In this document: in pieces, positions 8,565 through 18,329 of the stretch | Layout: the number at the start of each line of letters is the position of its first letter | How positions within the stretch are numbered: the stretch's first letter is position 1 | Notes under the pieces: generated by a model | Databases searched by the model: none | What the model saw: only the letters and a program-made list of their open reading frames with translations | Told to the model about the DNA's origin: nothing | Assembly: GCA_035485575.1 (NCBI GenBank) | Contig: DATHNW010000018.1 | Location: 17,316 to 81,315 of the forward strand | Source: DASRHD01 sp035485575 | GTDB lineage: Bacteria; Verrucomicrobiota; Verrucomicrobiia; Opitutales; Opitutaceae | Direction: 5' to 3' | Length of the DNA stretch: 64,000 nucleotides | Program-made: the position numbers and the translations under genes

Positions 8565-10979
8565 TCATTCCACCCGCAGCGCAACGATGGGATCGACTTT
8601 GGTGGCGCGGCGGGCGGGGAGCAGGCATGCGACCAGCGCGACCGCGACCAGAAGAAGAGAGATCGCGCCAAAAACCAGAGGGTCATAGGCGGGCGTCTGA
8701 AAGAGCATCGACTTGATAAAGCGCTCCGCCGCCAGCGCGCCGACCACGCCAAAGGCAATGCCATAGCCCGCAATGCGTCCGCCTTGGCTGATCACGAGTC
8801 GGAATACGTCGCCCGGACGTGCGCCCAATGCCATCCGGACGCCAAATTCATTTGTGCGTTGGGAAACGGAGAATGCGACCACCCCGTAAATGCCGATGGC
8901 GGCGAGAATGAGGGCGATGACGGAAAACGTGATAAAAAGAAACATGGCAAACTTCTGGCTGGAGAATTGCCCCATCAGCAAATTGTCGTAGGTGTCCAAG
9001 GTCGCCACCGGTTGCTCCGGATCGACATTGTATATCGCGTGGCGCAATATGCCCGCGAATGCGGCGGCACCACCGTTCGCCCGGACGATGAAGGCGAACG
9101 CGGGATACGGCGTCTGTGCGAACGGAGTATAGATTTGGGGTGGTGCGTCAGATTGAAGATCATTGGGATTCACTCCTGAAACAACATCGGCAACAACCCC
9201 GACAATCTCCCGCCACTTTGGAGCGCTGCTCGGGTCGCTGACGGGCGAAATGAGTTTGCCGATCGGGTCGGTGTCGGGAAAAAATTGTTTGGCGGCAGCC
9301 TGGCTGATCAGCGCGACCGGTGTGGCGCCGGCGCGATCCTCATTTGTGAAGACGCGGCCGCTGAAAAGGCGGATTTCCGATGTCCGAAAATAATCCGGTG
9401 AGACGGAATAATAATCGATCACCGGCAGATCGCTGGCCGGCATCTCCCGCCCCGCGATTTTTAGGTGGATGTTATAACCGCCAAAAATCGGCAGAGCCTG
9501 CGCTGCCGCTGCGTCGGTGACACCGGACAATTTCTGATAGCGACTCAGCACGGCCTCAACGAAGGCAAACTGCTTCTCGGGGGTATTGTATTTTTCGCCG
9601 GATACCATGGCCCTGACAACAATGATGCCATGCGGATTGAACCCGGGATTGAAAGTGGCCAGTCGGGCAAAACTGCGGATGAGCAGGCCGGCGCCGGTCA
9701 GGAGCATAAGAGCGAGCGCGATCTCCGCGACGATAAGTCCATAGCGAACCAGATGGCGGCCGCCGCTGGCCCCGCGGCCGCCGGTCTTGAGCACGCCATT
9801 GAGATCGACGCGGGAGCCTTGCAGTGCCGACACCAGCCCGAACCCGAGGCCCGTCAGAAGCGCCAGAGCGAAGGTAACCGCCACTGCCCGGCCATCGACA
9901 ACGATCTCGAAATTCGGCCGTGGCAGGGCCTCCGGTGCATAGGCGAGCAGAAGGGCCAGTCCTCCTTTTGCCACCAGCAAACCGAGGAATGCGCCTCCGC
10001 AAACGAGGACAAGGCATTCGATCAAAAGCTGTCGGGCAATGCGCCAGCGGCTGGCGCCGATTGCCATGCGAATGCAGATTTCGCGTTCGCGGGTCGTGGC
10101 GCGGGCCAGCAGGAGATTGGCGACATTTGTCCAGGCGATCAGCAGCAGGACCGTGACCGCGCCGAGCAGCGTTAAGAGCATTTGTCGCGAGTTTTGTGTC
10201 CGGGCGCCGAGCAATGAAAGCACGGTCACCCCAAAACCCTTGTTGGTGTCCGGATACTGCCGGGCAAGCTGCGCCGCGATCACATTCATCCGTGCGCGGG
10301 CCTGTTCGAGCGTCACGCCCGTCTTGAGGCGGCCAAACACGTCCAGAAAATGGTTGCCGCGTCTGGTTCGCTGCTGATCCGTGAGAACCAAGGGCATGAG
10401 GATCGCTTGCGGCGAACCTTGCTTAAAACTGAGCGGCATGACACCGATGATCGTGTAGGGCTGTCCGCTGAGACGGATCGTCTTGCCAATCACGTCCGGC
10501 CGGCTGCCGAACTGCCGCAGCCAGAAACCGTAGAGGAGCACCACCACATTGCCTTTGCCCGCGGTTTCTTCTTCAGCGCCAAATGCGCGCCCCAGCATGG
10601 GCTGGATCCGCAGGGTGTTGAACATTTCGTGAGTGACGAGCCCAGCCTGGATGCGCACAGGATCCCCCTGGTCGGTCAGGTTAAGGCCGGTACGGGTCTC
10701 GGCATAGATATCTTCAAAAACGTCCTTTGACTGATTGCTCCAGTCTTGAAAGTTTGCCGGTGAGACGGGAAGCCGGACGCTTTTTGGCGGCTGCGACTCG
10801 TTCAGCGCCACGAGGTGTTCGGAGTCCGGATAGGGCAAAGGCCGGAGCAGCACGGAATTTACGACCGAGAAAATGGCCGTCGAAGCGCCCATTCCAAGCG
10901 CCAGTGTGAGGATCGCGATCAAAGCGAAGCCGGGGGACTTGTACAATTGGCGGAAGGCGTATTTGAGGTCGGGGAGCAT
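8565..10979 (-). CDS. ABC transporter permease, ADOP family
   Basis: 804 residues starting at MLPDLKYAFRQLYKSPGFA, the hallmark opening of the acidobacterial-duplicated-orphan-permease type. Domain order is a membrane helix, a periplasmic MacB_PCD, three membrane spans with TREREICIRMAIGASRWRI, a second helix, a second periplasmic domain (SGRVFTNEDRAGATPVALIS), and three spans with TNEFGVRMALGARPGDV near the C-terminus, ending in RRATKVDPIVALRVE. It couples ATP hydrolysis by the MacB-like ATPase to periplasmic mechanotransmission. The start is placed where the family consensus begins; a longer in-frame reading runs into the preceding permease gene and is rejected. Confidence 0.9.
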   Translation of the reverse strand: MLPDLKYAFRQLYKSPGFALIAILTLALGMGASTAIFSVVNSVLLRPLPYPDSEHLVALNESQPPKSVRLPVSPANFQDWSNQSKDVFEDIYAETRTGLNLTDQGDPVRIQAGLVTHEMFNTLRIQPMLGRAFGAEEETAGKGNVVVLLYGFWLRQFGSRPDVIGKTIRLSGQPYTIIGVMPLSFKQGSPQAILMPLVLTDQQRTRRGNHFLDVFGRLKTGVTLEQARARMNVIAAQLARQYPDTNKGFGVTVLSLLGARTQNSRQMLLTLLGAVTVLLLIAWTNVANLLLARATTREREICIRMAIGASRWRIARQLLIECLVLVCGGAFLGLLVAKGGLALLLAYAPEALPRPNFEIVVDGRAVAVTFALALLTGLGFGLVSALQGSRVDLNGVLKTGGRGASGGRHLVRYGLIVAEIALALMLLTGAGLLIRSFARLATFNPGFNPHGIIVVRAMVSGEKYNTPEKQFAFVEAVLSRYQKLSGVTDAAAAQALPIFGGYNIHLKIAGREMPASDLPVIDYYSVSPDYFRTSEIRLFSGRVFTNEDRAGATPVALISQAAAKQFFPDTDPIGKLISPVSDPSSAPKWREIVGVVADVVSGVNPNDLQSDAPPQIYTPFAQTPYPAFAFIVRANGGAAAFAGILRHAIYNVDPEQPVATLDTYDNLLMGQFSSQKFAMFLFITFSVIALILAAIGIYGVVAFSVSQRTNEFGVRMALGARPGDVFRLVISQGGRIAGYGIAFGVVGALAAERFIKSMLFQTPAYDPLVFGAISLLLVAVALVACLLPARRATKVDPIVALRVE

Positions 10980-10993
10980 GGAAATCAGCGGAT

Positions 10994-13399
10994 TTATTCC
11001 GCCCGCAGCGCAATGATCGGATCCACCTTCGTTGCTTTTCGCGCGGGCAACAAACAGGCGATGACTCCTACGGCCGCGAGCACCAGAACCACGCAACCGA
11101 GCAAAAGCGGATTGGCGGCATCGACCTGAAATAGCATGGACTCGATCATGCGCCTGACCGCGAACAACAACGCCACTCCAAGCAGCAGCCCAAGGCCGAC
11201 CAGCCGAGTGCCATAGAGCAAGACTAGCCTTAACACGTCGCTCGTCTGCGCGCCCAGCGCCATCCGGATGCCGATTTCAACCGTCCGCTGGCTCACAAAG
11301 TAAGCGAGGACCGCGTAGAGTCCGACTGCCGCCAGCAATAATGCGACAAGGGAGAATAGGCCCAAGAGATACATCGCGAAGCGCTGCACGAGTACCAAAC
11401 TATCCAGCATTCTCGTTAGCGGCTCCACGTTGTAAATGGGCTGGTCCTTATCCATGGCATAAACCTGCGCCTTCAAGTCAGCCATCGGCACGGTAATGCT
11501 GGGCTCCGCGCGGATCATCATCATTACATAAGGTGTAGGGCTCTGCGCGAACGGTAGCCAAATTTCCGGCAGGGTGGTGGCGGCATCGGTTTCAAAGAGG
11601 TTGAGTTCAGGAACGATGCCGATGACTTCCGCCCAGCTGTCACCTGTATTGTTTGGAACATTGATGCGGCGTCCGATCGGATCCACGCCTGGAAAATATC
11701 GTTTCGCGAGCGTTTCGTTGATGATGACGACGGGCGCGGCAGACATATTGTCCCGATGGGTAAATGGGCGCCCATACAGCAACCGCACGCCGAGCGTTTG
11801 AAAACCGTCTGGGGTTGCTAGGTAGGAGACTGCCTGTGGCATGTCCGCCATGGGCCGTGGCGATGTTCCCTCGACCGAGAACGGGTGATTTCCTAGCGGC
11901 CTGACAACTGCGGCCGATTGCACGCCGTGGACGCCTTGAAAGCGAGTAAGCAACGAATCAACGAACGCATTGATCTGGTCCGGTTTTCGTCGCGACAACC
12001 CGAGCAGCTCCATGACGGTCACAGAGTCCGGTTGGTACTTACGGGCCTGGGCTTGCTCGACAAAACGTTGGATCAATGTTCCGGCGGTCCCGAGCAACAC
12101 GACGGCGCAGACGACTTCGATGACCACAAGGCATCTCCGCAATCGTCCGCGCGCCTTTGATTCGGTTGCACCCTTGCCTCCTTGTTTGAGCGCTTCGTTG
12201 ATATCGAAATTTGCCGACAGAAATGCGGGCGCGAGCCCGAAAAGGATGCCGGTCAAAACGCTCAGTCCAACCGAAAAGCCGAGGGCGGCGCCATTGATTT
12301 CGGCGTAAGCCAAAGCTTTCATTCCAGGCACGCCATAGTGATGAATTGTGTCGAGCAGCCAGTGCGCCAGGACGATGCCGCCCGCGCCGCCAAGGAACGA
12401 AAGCAGCGTGCTTTCAACCAACAGCTCGCGGATGATCCGGCCACGACCTGCACCCAGCGCGCGGCGGATCGCGATTTCCCGCTGGCGTGAGGTTGCGCGC
12501 GCCAGCAAGAGGTTCGCGACGTTGGCACAGGCGATCAACTGCACGCACGCCACCGCCGCGACCAGTATCCAGAGCGCTTCGCGCAACCCACCGCGCGCGC
12601 GGATTTCGGCGCCGGTGCGGAGCCAGGCTTTCCAGCCTTTATGCGTGGCCGGGTAACGCTGGGCGAGTTGGGCGGAAATAACGTCGAGTTCGGCGCGAGC
12701 CTGGTCCAGCGTCACGCCCGGTTTGAGGCGCGCCCAGACATCGAGGAAGCGCGTGCCGAAATCCGCATGAGATTGCCGACCTGTAAGCTCGACCGTCTGG
12801 CCCGAAATAACAAGCGGGACACTCGCGTCTGTGTTGGATGTCCGAATCAAATCCTTGGGCATCACTCCGACGATTGTGTACGGATTGTCGTTGATCTGAA
12901 TTACGCGGCCGAGGACGTGAGGATCGCCCCCGAGCGCAGTTTGCCACAATTGGTAACTGATGATTATGACATTGTCTCTCCCCGGCACCATTTCCTCCTG
13001 CAGAAAACTTCGGCCCAAAGCCACATGCTCACCATGCACCTCGAGAAAATGGAGCGAGATGGCTGAAGCATACAGCTCTCGAGGCTCGCCTTGCCCTGTA
13101 AGGGTGAGGCCGAGGCCGTAACCCGCTCGGATATATTCGAAGGATTTTGCCTTTTCCCAAGCCAAATAGGTGGCAAGACAAACCGGCGAATCCGGAACTT
13201 TTGGTAACTGGACCTCGCGGAGATAAACTTGGCGGTCAGCGCCCGGATCAGTCGTATAAGGATGATACAAAGTCTGATCGACGACCGTATAGACGGCGGT
13301 ACTCGCGCCGATGCCAAGCGCGAGGGTGAGGACTATGACGGTCATCACACCGGGACTTTTGGCGAGCTGGCGGAAGGCGTATTTAAGATCCGAGAGCAC
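10994..13399 (-). CDS. ABC transporter permease, ADOP family
   Basis: 801 residues with the full ADOP architecture: MLSDLKYAFRQLAKSPG opening, membrane helix, periplasmic MacB_PCD (HVALGRSFLQEEMVPGRDN), a central three-span FtsX block with SRQREIAIRRALGAGRGRI, a second periplasmic domain, and a terminal FtsX block with TVEIGIRMALGAQTSDV and the closing KATKVDPIIALRAE. It follows the ATPase gene by 9 bases and precedes the next permease by 14 bases, so the three permeases are translated from one message. It and its neighbour are likely paralogues from tandem duplication. Confidence 0.9.
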   Translation of the reverse strand: MLSDLKYAFRQLAKSPGVMTVIVLTLALGIGASTAVYTVVDQTLYHPYTTDPGADRQVYLREVQLPKVPDSPVCLATYLAWEKAKSFEYIRAGYGLGLTLTGQGEPRELYASAISLHFLEVHGEHVALGRSFLQEEMVPGRDNVIIISYQLWQTALGGDPHVLGRVIQINDNPYTIVGVMPKDLIRTSNTDASVPLVISGQTVELTGRQSHADFGTRFLDVWARLKPGVTLDQARAELDVISAQLAQRYPATHKGWKAWLRTGAEIRARGGLREALWILVAAVACVQLIACANVANLLLARATSRQREIAIRRALGAGRGRIIRELLVESTLLSFLGGAGGIVLAHWLLDTIHHYGVPGMKALAYAEINGAALGFSVGLSVLTGILFGLAPAFLSANFDINEALKQGGKGATESKARGRLRRCLVVIEVVCAVVLLGTAGTLIQRFVEQAQARKYQPDSVTVMELLGLSRRKPDQINAFVDSLLTRFQGVHGVQSAAVVRPLGNHPFSVEGTSPRPMADMPQAVSYLATPDGFQTLGVRLLYGRPFTHRDNMSAAPVVIINETLAKRYFPGVDPIGRRINVPNNTGDSWAEVIGIVPELNLFETDAATTLPEIWLPFAQSPTPYVMMMIRAEPSITVPMADLKAQVYAMDKDQPIYNVEPLTRMLDSLVLVQRFAMYLLGLFSLVALLLAAVGLYAVLAYFVSQRTVEIGIRMALGAQTSDVLRLVLLYGTRLVGLGLLLGVALLFAVRRMIESMLFQVDAANPLLLGCVVLVLAAVGVIACLLPARKATKVDPIIALRAE

Positions 13400-13408
13400 G
13401 GAAATCGG

Positions 13409-14104
13409 TCAGCTCTTGTTCGCCACCTGTTCGTCGACGATGCGGCCGTCGAAGAGATGCACGGTGCGGTCGGCGTTGCGTGCGAAACGGCTGTCATGCG
13501 TGACCATGAGAATCGTCGCTCCGCTTTGATGCAGGCTGTGCAATAGCTCCATCACGGCGTCGCCGTTCTTGGAATCCAGGTTGCCGGTGGGCTCATCCGC
13601 TAGCAGCACGGCCGGGTGGCCGGCCAGCGCACGGGCCACGGCGACACGCTGCTGTTGTCCGCCGGAAAGCTGTGAAGGCAGATGCTTCGCGCGATGGCCC
13701 ATGCCGACTTTTTCCAGGGACTCGATGACGCGGTGCTTGCGCTCATTCGCGGCCATTCCGCGGTAGGTGAGCGGCAGCTCGACGTTTTCGTAGACCGTGA
13801 GATCCCCGATCAAATTGAACGATTGGAAAATGAAGCCGATCTCCTGATTGCGGATGCGCGCCCGTTCGGACAGCGAGAGGCCCTGCACCAGATGGCCGTT
13901 GAGCAGGTAGCTGCCGTCGGAGGGCGTATCGAGCAGGCCAAGAATGGAAAGGAGGGTCGACTTGCCGCAGCCGGACGGGCCGGCCACGGACACATATTCC
14001 CCCTTCTTGATATCCAAATGGATGCCCGCGAGCGCGTGCGTCTCGACTTCGTCGGTGAGGAAAACCTTGGTGATGCCTTCGAGTTTGATGAGGGATTCGT
14101 TCAT
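13409..14104 (-). CDS. MacB/LolD-type ABC transporter ATP-binding protein
   Basis: 231 residues, a complete ABC ATPase of the MacB/LolD class. It has Walker A GPSGCGKST near residues 42-50, the Q-loop in GFIFQSFNL, the signature LSGGQQQRVAVARAL, Walker B VLLADEPTGNLD and the H-loop ILMVTHDSRFA. Located in the cytoplasm, it powers the permeases encoded directly downstream. It begins 3 bases after the adaptor gene ends. As the only ATPase in the run, it probably serves all three permeases, either in alternative complexes or as heterodimers. Confidence 0.95.
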   Translation of the reverse strand: MNESLIKLEGITKVFLTDEVETHALAGIHLDIKKGEYVSVAGPSGCGKSTLLSILGLLDTPSDGSYLLNGHLVQGLSLSERARIRNQEIGFIFQSFNLIGDLTVYENVELPLTYRGMAANERKHRVIESLEKVGMGHRAKHLPSQLSGGQQQRVAVARALAGHPAVLLADEPTGNLDSKNGDAVMELLHSLHQSGATILMVTHDSRFARNADRTVHLFDGRIVDEQVANKS

Positions 14105-14107
14105 GGC

Positions 14108-15361
14108 CTAATTGAGTTTGATGCGGTCGTTGGAGTCCCATTGGGACATGTCGGAAAGGATCACCCGGTCACCGGGCTGGAGGCCCTTGATGATTTCGAT
14201 GTTGTTGACGGAACTGCGGCCGAGCTGCACTTGCGCGCGGGTGGCGTAAATACCGTCGGATTCAAGCTTGAAGATGCCTACCGTGCTCTTCTCCTGGCCG
14301 AACGCGGGGCGGCCGACGAAAACGACGTCGTCGAGATGCTCGAGCTCGATCGTGCCATCGACTGAAAGATCGGGGCGCGCGCCTTTTGGGAGTGCGTCGG
14401 TGAACGTCACGTCGACCGTGACGGTTCCATTGGTGACGGAAGGATCGATGCGCGCAACCTTGCCTTCGACGACGCCATTGTGCGTGTCAATTTGCGCAGT
14501 TTGGCCAATCAGCATGTCCCTGGCCTGGGTTTCAGCGATTTGCACCTGCGCCTTGAGCAGGGTTGGGTCGGCGACCCGGGCCAGATTGGTGCCAGGCTGC
14601 ACCTGGGCTCCGACATCGACCTGGACCAACTGCAGGACGCCCCGCATCCCGGCCCGGACGTTAAGCGCGTCGGCCTCACTGTGGCGCAGCTTGGCCTGAG
14701 CGCGGAGTTGATCGACCGAGGCTTGTTTCACGGCGATTTGCAAGGTGATGGAATCCTTGGCGAAGGCGTAGCGCTTTTGCTGAATGGAGTTGAGCGTTTC
14801 GTCCTGTTCCGCGGTGACCTTGGAGAGCTGCAAATTCAGGTCGGAGTCCAGGCCCTCCTTGAAAAGATCGGCCTCGACTGCGGCCTTGAGCCGGGCTTGT
14901 TCGAAACTGGCCTTGGCATTAGCCGCGTCGGATTCGGCTTGGAGCACGCTGCTCTCCAGCTGGACTTTGGTGTTCGCGAGATCGGCTTCGGCTGCCTCGA
15001 GCTGCGAGTCTGCATCAAGGGCTGCTTGTTCGACGCTCGGGTCGCTGAGCACAAGAATAATGCTGTCTGGCTCCACGGTGGCACCTGGGTTCAGGACGAT
15101 GCGATCCACATGTCCCGAGGTGCGCGCCGGGATCCAGCTGATGTTTTGGGGCACCAGCGTGCCGAGTCCATGCACTTCACGGGTCATCGGCCCGCGCTTT
15201 ACGGTGTCGATCCAGACCAGGCTGTGATCGACTTCAGGCACTGCGGGCTTGAGGTGGGCGAGCCCAAGGGTGATGCCGATGAGCACCACGCAAACGGAGC
15301 CGCCAATGAGCAGACGCTTTTTAAGCTTGGCCCGGGCTTGGGAAGGACGCGCAATATCCAT
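14108..15361 (-). CDS. Periplasmic adaptor (MacA/HlyD-type membrane fusion protein)
   Basis: 417 residues. An N-terminal membrane anchor (KRLLIGGSVCVVLIGITLGLA) is followed by a barrel-sandwich/lipoyl half (GHVDRIVLNPGATVEPDSI), a long alpha-helical hairpin rich in Ala, Gln and Glu (residues about 100-220), the second lipoyl half (RAGMRGVLQLVQVDVGAQVQPG), and beta-barrel and membrane-proximal domains ending GLQPGDRVILSDM. It bridges the inner-membrane permeases and TolC. The ATG at 15361 is chosen because GGGAG sits about 8 bases upstream; an in-frame ATG at 15394 would add 11 residues. The 152-base gap after the kinase gene is the largest inside the run. Confidence 0.9.
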   Translation of the reverse strand: MDIARPSQARAKLKKRLLIGGSVCVVLIGITLGLAHLKPAVPEVDHSLVWIDTVKRGPMTREVHGLGTLVPQNISWIPARTSGHVDRIVLNPGATVEPDSIILVLSDPSVEQAALDADSQLEAAEADLANTKVQLESSVLQAESDAANAKASFEQARLKAAVEADLFKEGLDSDLNLQLSKVTAEQDETLNSIQQKRYAFAKDSITLQIAVKQASVDQLRAQAKLRHSEADALNVRAGMRGVLQLVQVDVGAQVQPGTNLARVADPTLLKAQVQIAETQARDMLIGQTAQIDTHNGVVEGKVARIDPSVTNGTVTVDVTFTDALPKGARPDLSVDGTIELEHLDDVVFVGRPAFGQEKSTVGIFKLESDGIYATRAQVQLGRSSVNNIEIIKGLQPGDRVILSDMSQWDSNDRIKLN

Positions 15362-15513
15362 GAAGTACACTCCCTTTTGCACAGCTTGTGCCATGGCCGC
15401 ATAAGTACCGTAAGATGCTTGATTGCATCGTTTAAAAATTATTTCTGGTTTGCGTGTTCGGCCAGATGACGCCGATTGCGGGACGCCGCCGTCCCAAAAG
15501 CGGGAAGCCTAGT

Positions 15514-16875
15514 TCAAGCGCTGAAATTGACTGCCAAGGGGAGGCGCAACACGGCGATGCAACCGGACGCATTGGTGCGATTGTGCAATTCAAGCGAACC
15601 GCCGTGATTCTCCGCGATCTGGCGGCACAGCACGAGGCCAATGCCCGAGCCCTCGGGTTTCGTGGTGAAAAATGGCACAAACAAATTGGCCGTTTGGGCC
15701 ACACCCGGGCCGTCATCCTCGATCCGAATTTCGACCGCGCCGCCGGCCTGCTGCCAGGAAAGGCGCACACCCGCTTCGTTGCGACCCGCTGCGCGTTGTT
15801 CCAGCGAGGCCTCCACGGCATTTTTCACCAGGTTGATGAGCGCTTGTTCAATTTGCGCAGGATCCCCGCGCAAGGGAAGTGGCGGTCCATCGAGCAGAAC
15901 CACAGGCAGGCGCGTTTCCAGCGCCGCAATCCGTTTTGCGAGGGCGTGCAAATCATACGATGCCCAGATCGGCGGTGGCAGGCGGGCGAGACGCGCATAG
16001 GCCTCCAGAAAACGCGCCAGGCTCTCGGACCGCGCGGCAATGATGTCGAGGCCGGCCCGCATGTCTTCCTCCCAGTCGGCGGGGCGCGGTTCACGCCGCA
16101 GTCCGGCGCCAAGGCTGCCGGCAATCGACTTGATGGGCGCGAGGGAATTGTTGAGCTCGTGGCCAAGCACGCGCACGAGACGCTGCCAGGCTTTGAGTTC
16201 TTCTTCGCGCAGAGGCTGGCTCAAGTCGGTGATGACGACGAGCTGATGGGGCAGTCCACTTTCACGAAACGGTTTGCGCCGCAGGCCCCAGCGTCCCTGC
16301 GCGCCGGGAAAAGTCGTGGTGCCAAGCACGCGCCCAGCGTCACCATCGAGACATTCGGCGAGGCCGATGGCCCCGGCTGAGCAACCGAGGATGCGCTCAG
16401 CCGGTTGGGCCAGTAGTTTCTGACCGGCCCGGTTCACGAGTCGCAGCGTGCGATTGTGATCAAAAGCAAAGATCGCTATGTCGATTTCTTCCATGACCGT
16501 GCGCAGGAGCGCAGTGGCTTCGACAGCTCCGCGCCGCTGGGTTTGCAGCAGGGAACCCAAGGTGTTGATTTCGGCCAGCAGGTCGCCCAAGGGATTGTCA
16601 TGCCGTGCGCCGCGCGCGCGGAACGAATAGTCCCCCTCGCGGAGGGCCATAAGCAGATTGGCCATGGTTTGTAGCGGCCGCACGATGCGTTCGCGTGCAG
16701 CCGCGGCGAGGCCCAGCCAGCAGCCGAGCACGACCAGCGAGATCATGCATTGCACAGGCAGCGTGATATCGCCGGTCCAGAGAAACCACAGCGCCATGAC
16801 CACGCCCGGCAGACCGGCGAGCAGGACGCAGGCAAAAATCGCTTGATCGTGAGTGAGGCGTTTGCGCTTCGCCAT
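15514..16875 (-). CDS. Sensor histidine kinase (NtrY-like)
   Basis: 453 residues. Two membrane helices (IFACVLLAGLPGVVMALWFLW and the CMISLVVLGCWLGLAAAA region) leave almost no periplasmic sensor domain. A HAMP-like linker (VRPLQTMANLLMALREGDY), a PAS-like segment (EEIDIAIFAFDHNRTLRLVN), the H-box VLGHELNNSLAPIKS (His about 239), N-box NLVKNAVEASL and G-boxes EDDGPGV and GSGIGLVLC follow. The layout is that of NtrY kinases that pair with NtrC regulators. It starts 24 bases after the regulator gene and is the obvious partner. With no large sensor domain it may sense the membrane or efflux load itself; this is inference. Confidence 0.92.
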   Translation of the reverse strand: MAKRKRLTHDQAIFACVLLAGLPGVVMALWFLWTGDITLPVQCMISLVVLGCWLGLAAAARERIVRPLQTMANLLMALREGDYSFRARGARHDNPLGDLLAEINTLGSLLQTQRRGAVEATALLRTVMEEIDIAIFAFDHNRTLRLVNRAGQKLLAQPAERILGCSAGAIGLAECLDGDAGRVLGTTTFPGAQGRWGLRRKPFRESGLPHQLVVITDLSQPLREEELKAWQRLVRVLGHELNNSLAPIKSIAGSLGAGLRREPRPADWEEDMRAGLDIIAARSESLARFLEAYARLARLPPPIWASYDLHALAKRIAALETRLPVVLLDGPPLPLRGDPAQIEQALINLVKNAVEASLEQRAAGRNEAGVRLSWQQAGGAVEIRIEDDGPGVAQTANLFVPFFTTKPEGSGIGLVLCRQIAENHGGSLELHNRTNASGCIAVLRLPLAVNFSA

Positions 16876-16899
16876 CTTTGGCAGGCTTTGGGCCGTTAA

Positions 16900-18261
16900 C
16901 TACAATCCATATTTCTCCAGCCGCCGGTAAAATGCGCTGCGGCTTAGGCCGAGTTCCTCGGCGGCGCGCCTGGCATTGCCGTCGCAACGGGCCAGGGTTT
17001 TCCTGATGAGAAACGCCTCGACCTCCCCGAGGTTCATGTCCTCCAGGCGCAATGCCACCTGGCCGGCGTTGAGGCCAAGGTCTGCGGTGCGGATGACCTT
17101 GTCCTGGGCCATGAGCATGCTGCGCTCGATCGCATGATCGAGTTCGCGGACATTGCCGGGCCAAGCATGGGCACGAATCGCCTGCAACGCAGCTTCATCG
17201 AAGCCGGTGACCGCTTTGCGGTAGCGCTTGGCATGCTGTTTGAGAAAATGCTGCGCCAGCAGCTCGATGTCCTCGCGGCGCTCGCGCAATGGCGGCAGAT
17301 GCAGGTGAATCGTGTTGAGGCGAAAAAGAAGATCCTGGCGGAATTTTCCCGCTGCCACTTCGGCCGGCAGGTCGGAATTAGTGGCGGAAATCAACCGTAC
17401 ATTCGCCCGATGGGTGCGGGAGGAACCGACGCGTTCGAACTCACCGGTTTCGATGGTGCGCAGGATCTTCGCCTGCTGGGGCAGCGGGATGTTGCCGATT
17501 TCGTCCAGGAACAACGTGCCTCCCTCGGCGAGTTCAAAGCGGCCCACGCGATCGCTCTTCGCATCCGTGAACGCGCCGCGCACGTGGCCAAAAAGTTCGC
17601 TTTCGAAAATGCCTTCGGGCAGGCCGCCAATATTGACGGAAATGAAGGACTGGCCGGCCCGCGCTGACATCGCGTGCAGCGCTTGGGCGACCAGACCCTT
17701 TCCGGTGCCGTTTTCGCCGGTGATGAGCACGTTGGCATCTGAAGGACCGACGCGTGCGATGATATCGAGCACCGGGCGCATCGCAGCTGATTGCGCAATG
17801 AGCGGGGGGCCGCTCTTCCCGCGAAGAAGCTGGTTTTCCTGCTCGAGGCGGCGATAAGCGCGCACGGCGCTGCCGAGTTCGATTTGGTTGCGTACCACAG
17901 CAAGCAGCCGGGGGTTGTCCCAAGGCTTGGTGATAAAGTCGCGTGCGCCACGGCGCATCGCCTCGACCGCGAGATCGACGCTGGCCCAGGCGGTCATCAC
18001 TACGACGGGCAAGGTTGCATCGAGGGATTGGAGTTTCGTGAGCAGATCGAGGCCCTCCTGTCCACTGGTGGTGTCGCGCGCATAATTCAGGTCCATCAAC
18101 ACGAGCGCGTAGTCATGCGTCTCGATCGCCCTGGCCGCCGCAGCCGGCGATTTTACGGCTTCTGTCTGATAGCCTTCGCCTTTCAGCAAAAGACGGAGTG
18201 CCTCGATGATGTCAGGCTGATCGTCGGCGATGAGAATCCGATGAGGCGACGTGACGGACAT
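16900..18261 (-). CDS. Sigma-54-dependent NtrC-family response regulator
   Basis: 453 residues. Receiver domain with ADDQPD, phospho-acceptor Asp57 and Lys112 (ITKPWDN); AAA+ sigma-54 activation domain with Walker A GENGTGKG (182-189), the sigma-54 contact loop read as GAFTDA (229-234) instead of canonical GAFTGA, and Walker B GGTLFLDEIGN; C-terminal Fis-type helix-turn-helix NARRAAEELGLSRSAFYRR. It activates sigma-54 promoters after phosphorylation, probably by the adjacent kinase. The tolC gene just upstream has a strong -24/-12 promoter, suggesting autoactivation of the whole efflux run. The Gly-to-Asp change in the contact loop is the notable oddity. Confidence 0.95.
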   Translation of the reverse strand: MSVTSPHRILIADDQPDIIEALRLLLKGEGYQTEAVKSPAAAARAIETHDYALVLMDLNYARDTTSGQEGLDLLTKLQSLDATLPVVVMTAWASVDLAVEAMRRGARDFITKPWDNPRLLAVVRNQIELGSAVRAYRRLEQENQLLRGKSGPPLIAQSAAMRPVLDIIARVGPSDANVLITGENGTGKGLVAQALHAMSARAGQSFISVNIGGLPEGIFESELFGHVRGAFTDAKSDRVGRFELAEGGTLFLDEIGNIPLPQQAKILRTIETGEFERVGSSRTHRANVRLISATNSDLPAEVAAGKFRQDLLFRLNTIHLHLPPLRERREDIELLAQHFLKQHAKRYRKAVTGFDEAALQAIRAHAWPGNVRELDHAIERSMLMAQDKVIRTADLGLNAGQVALRLEDMNLGEVEAFLIRKTLARCDGNARRAAEELGLSRSAFYRRLEKYGL

Positions 18262-18329
18262 GGGTTAACTGATAAGTGGCGGCGGGAGGGTGACGAGTGT
18301 CAAAATTGACCGGGACAGAGACCCCACCG

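Noticed and set aside
15378..15393. Second sigma-54-like site TGGCAC-N5-GTGC before the adaptor gene
   Set aside because: Spacing is right, but the -12 box is imperfect and a start from it would fall about 6 bases before the chosen ATG and downstream of its GGGAG ribosome site, leaving no leader.
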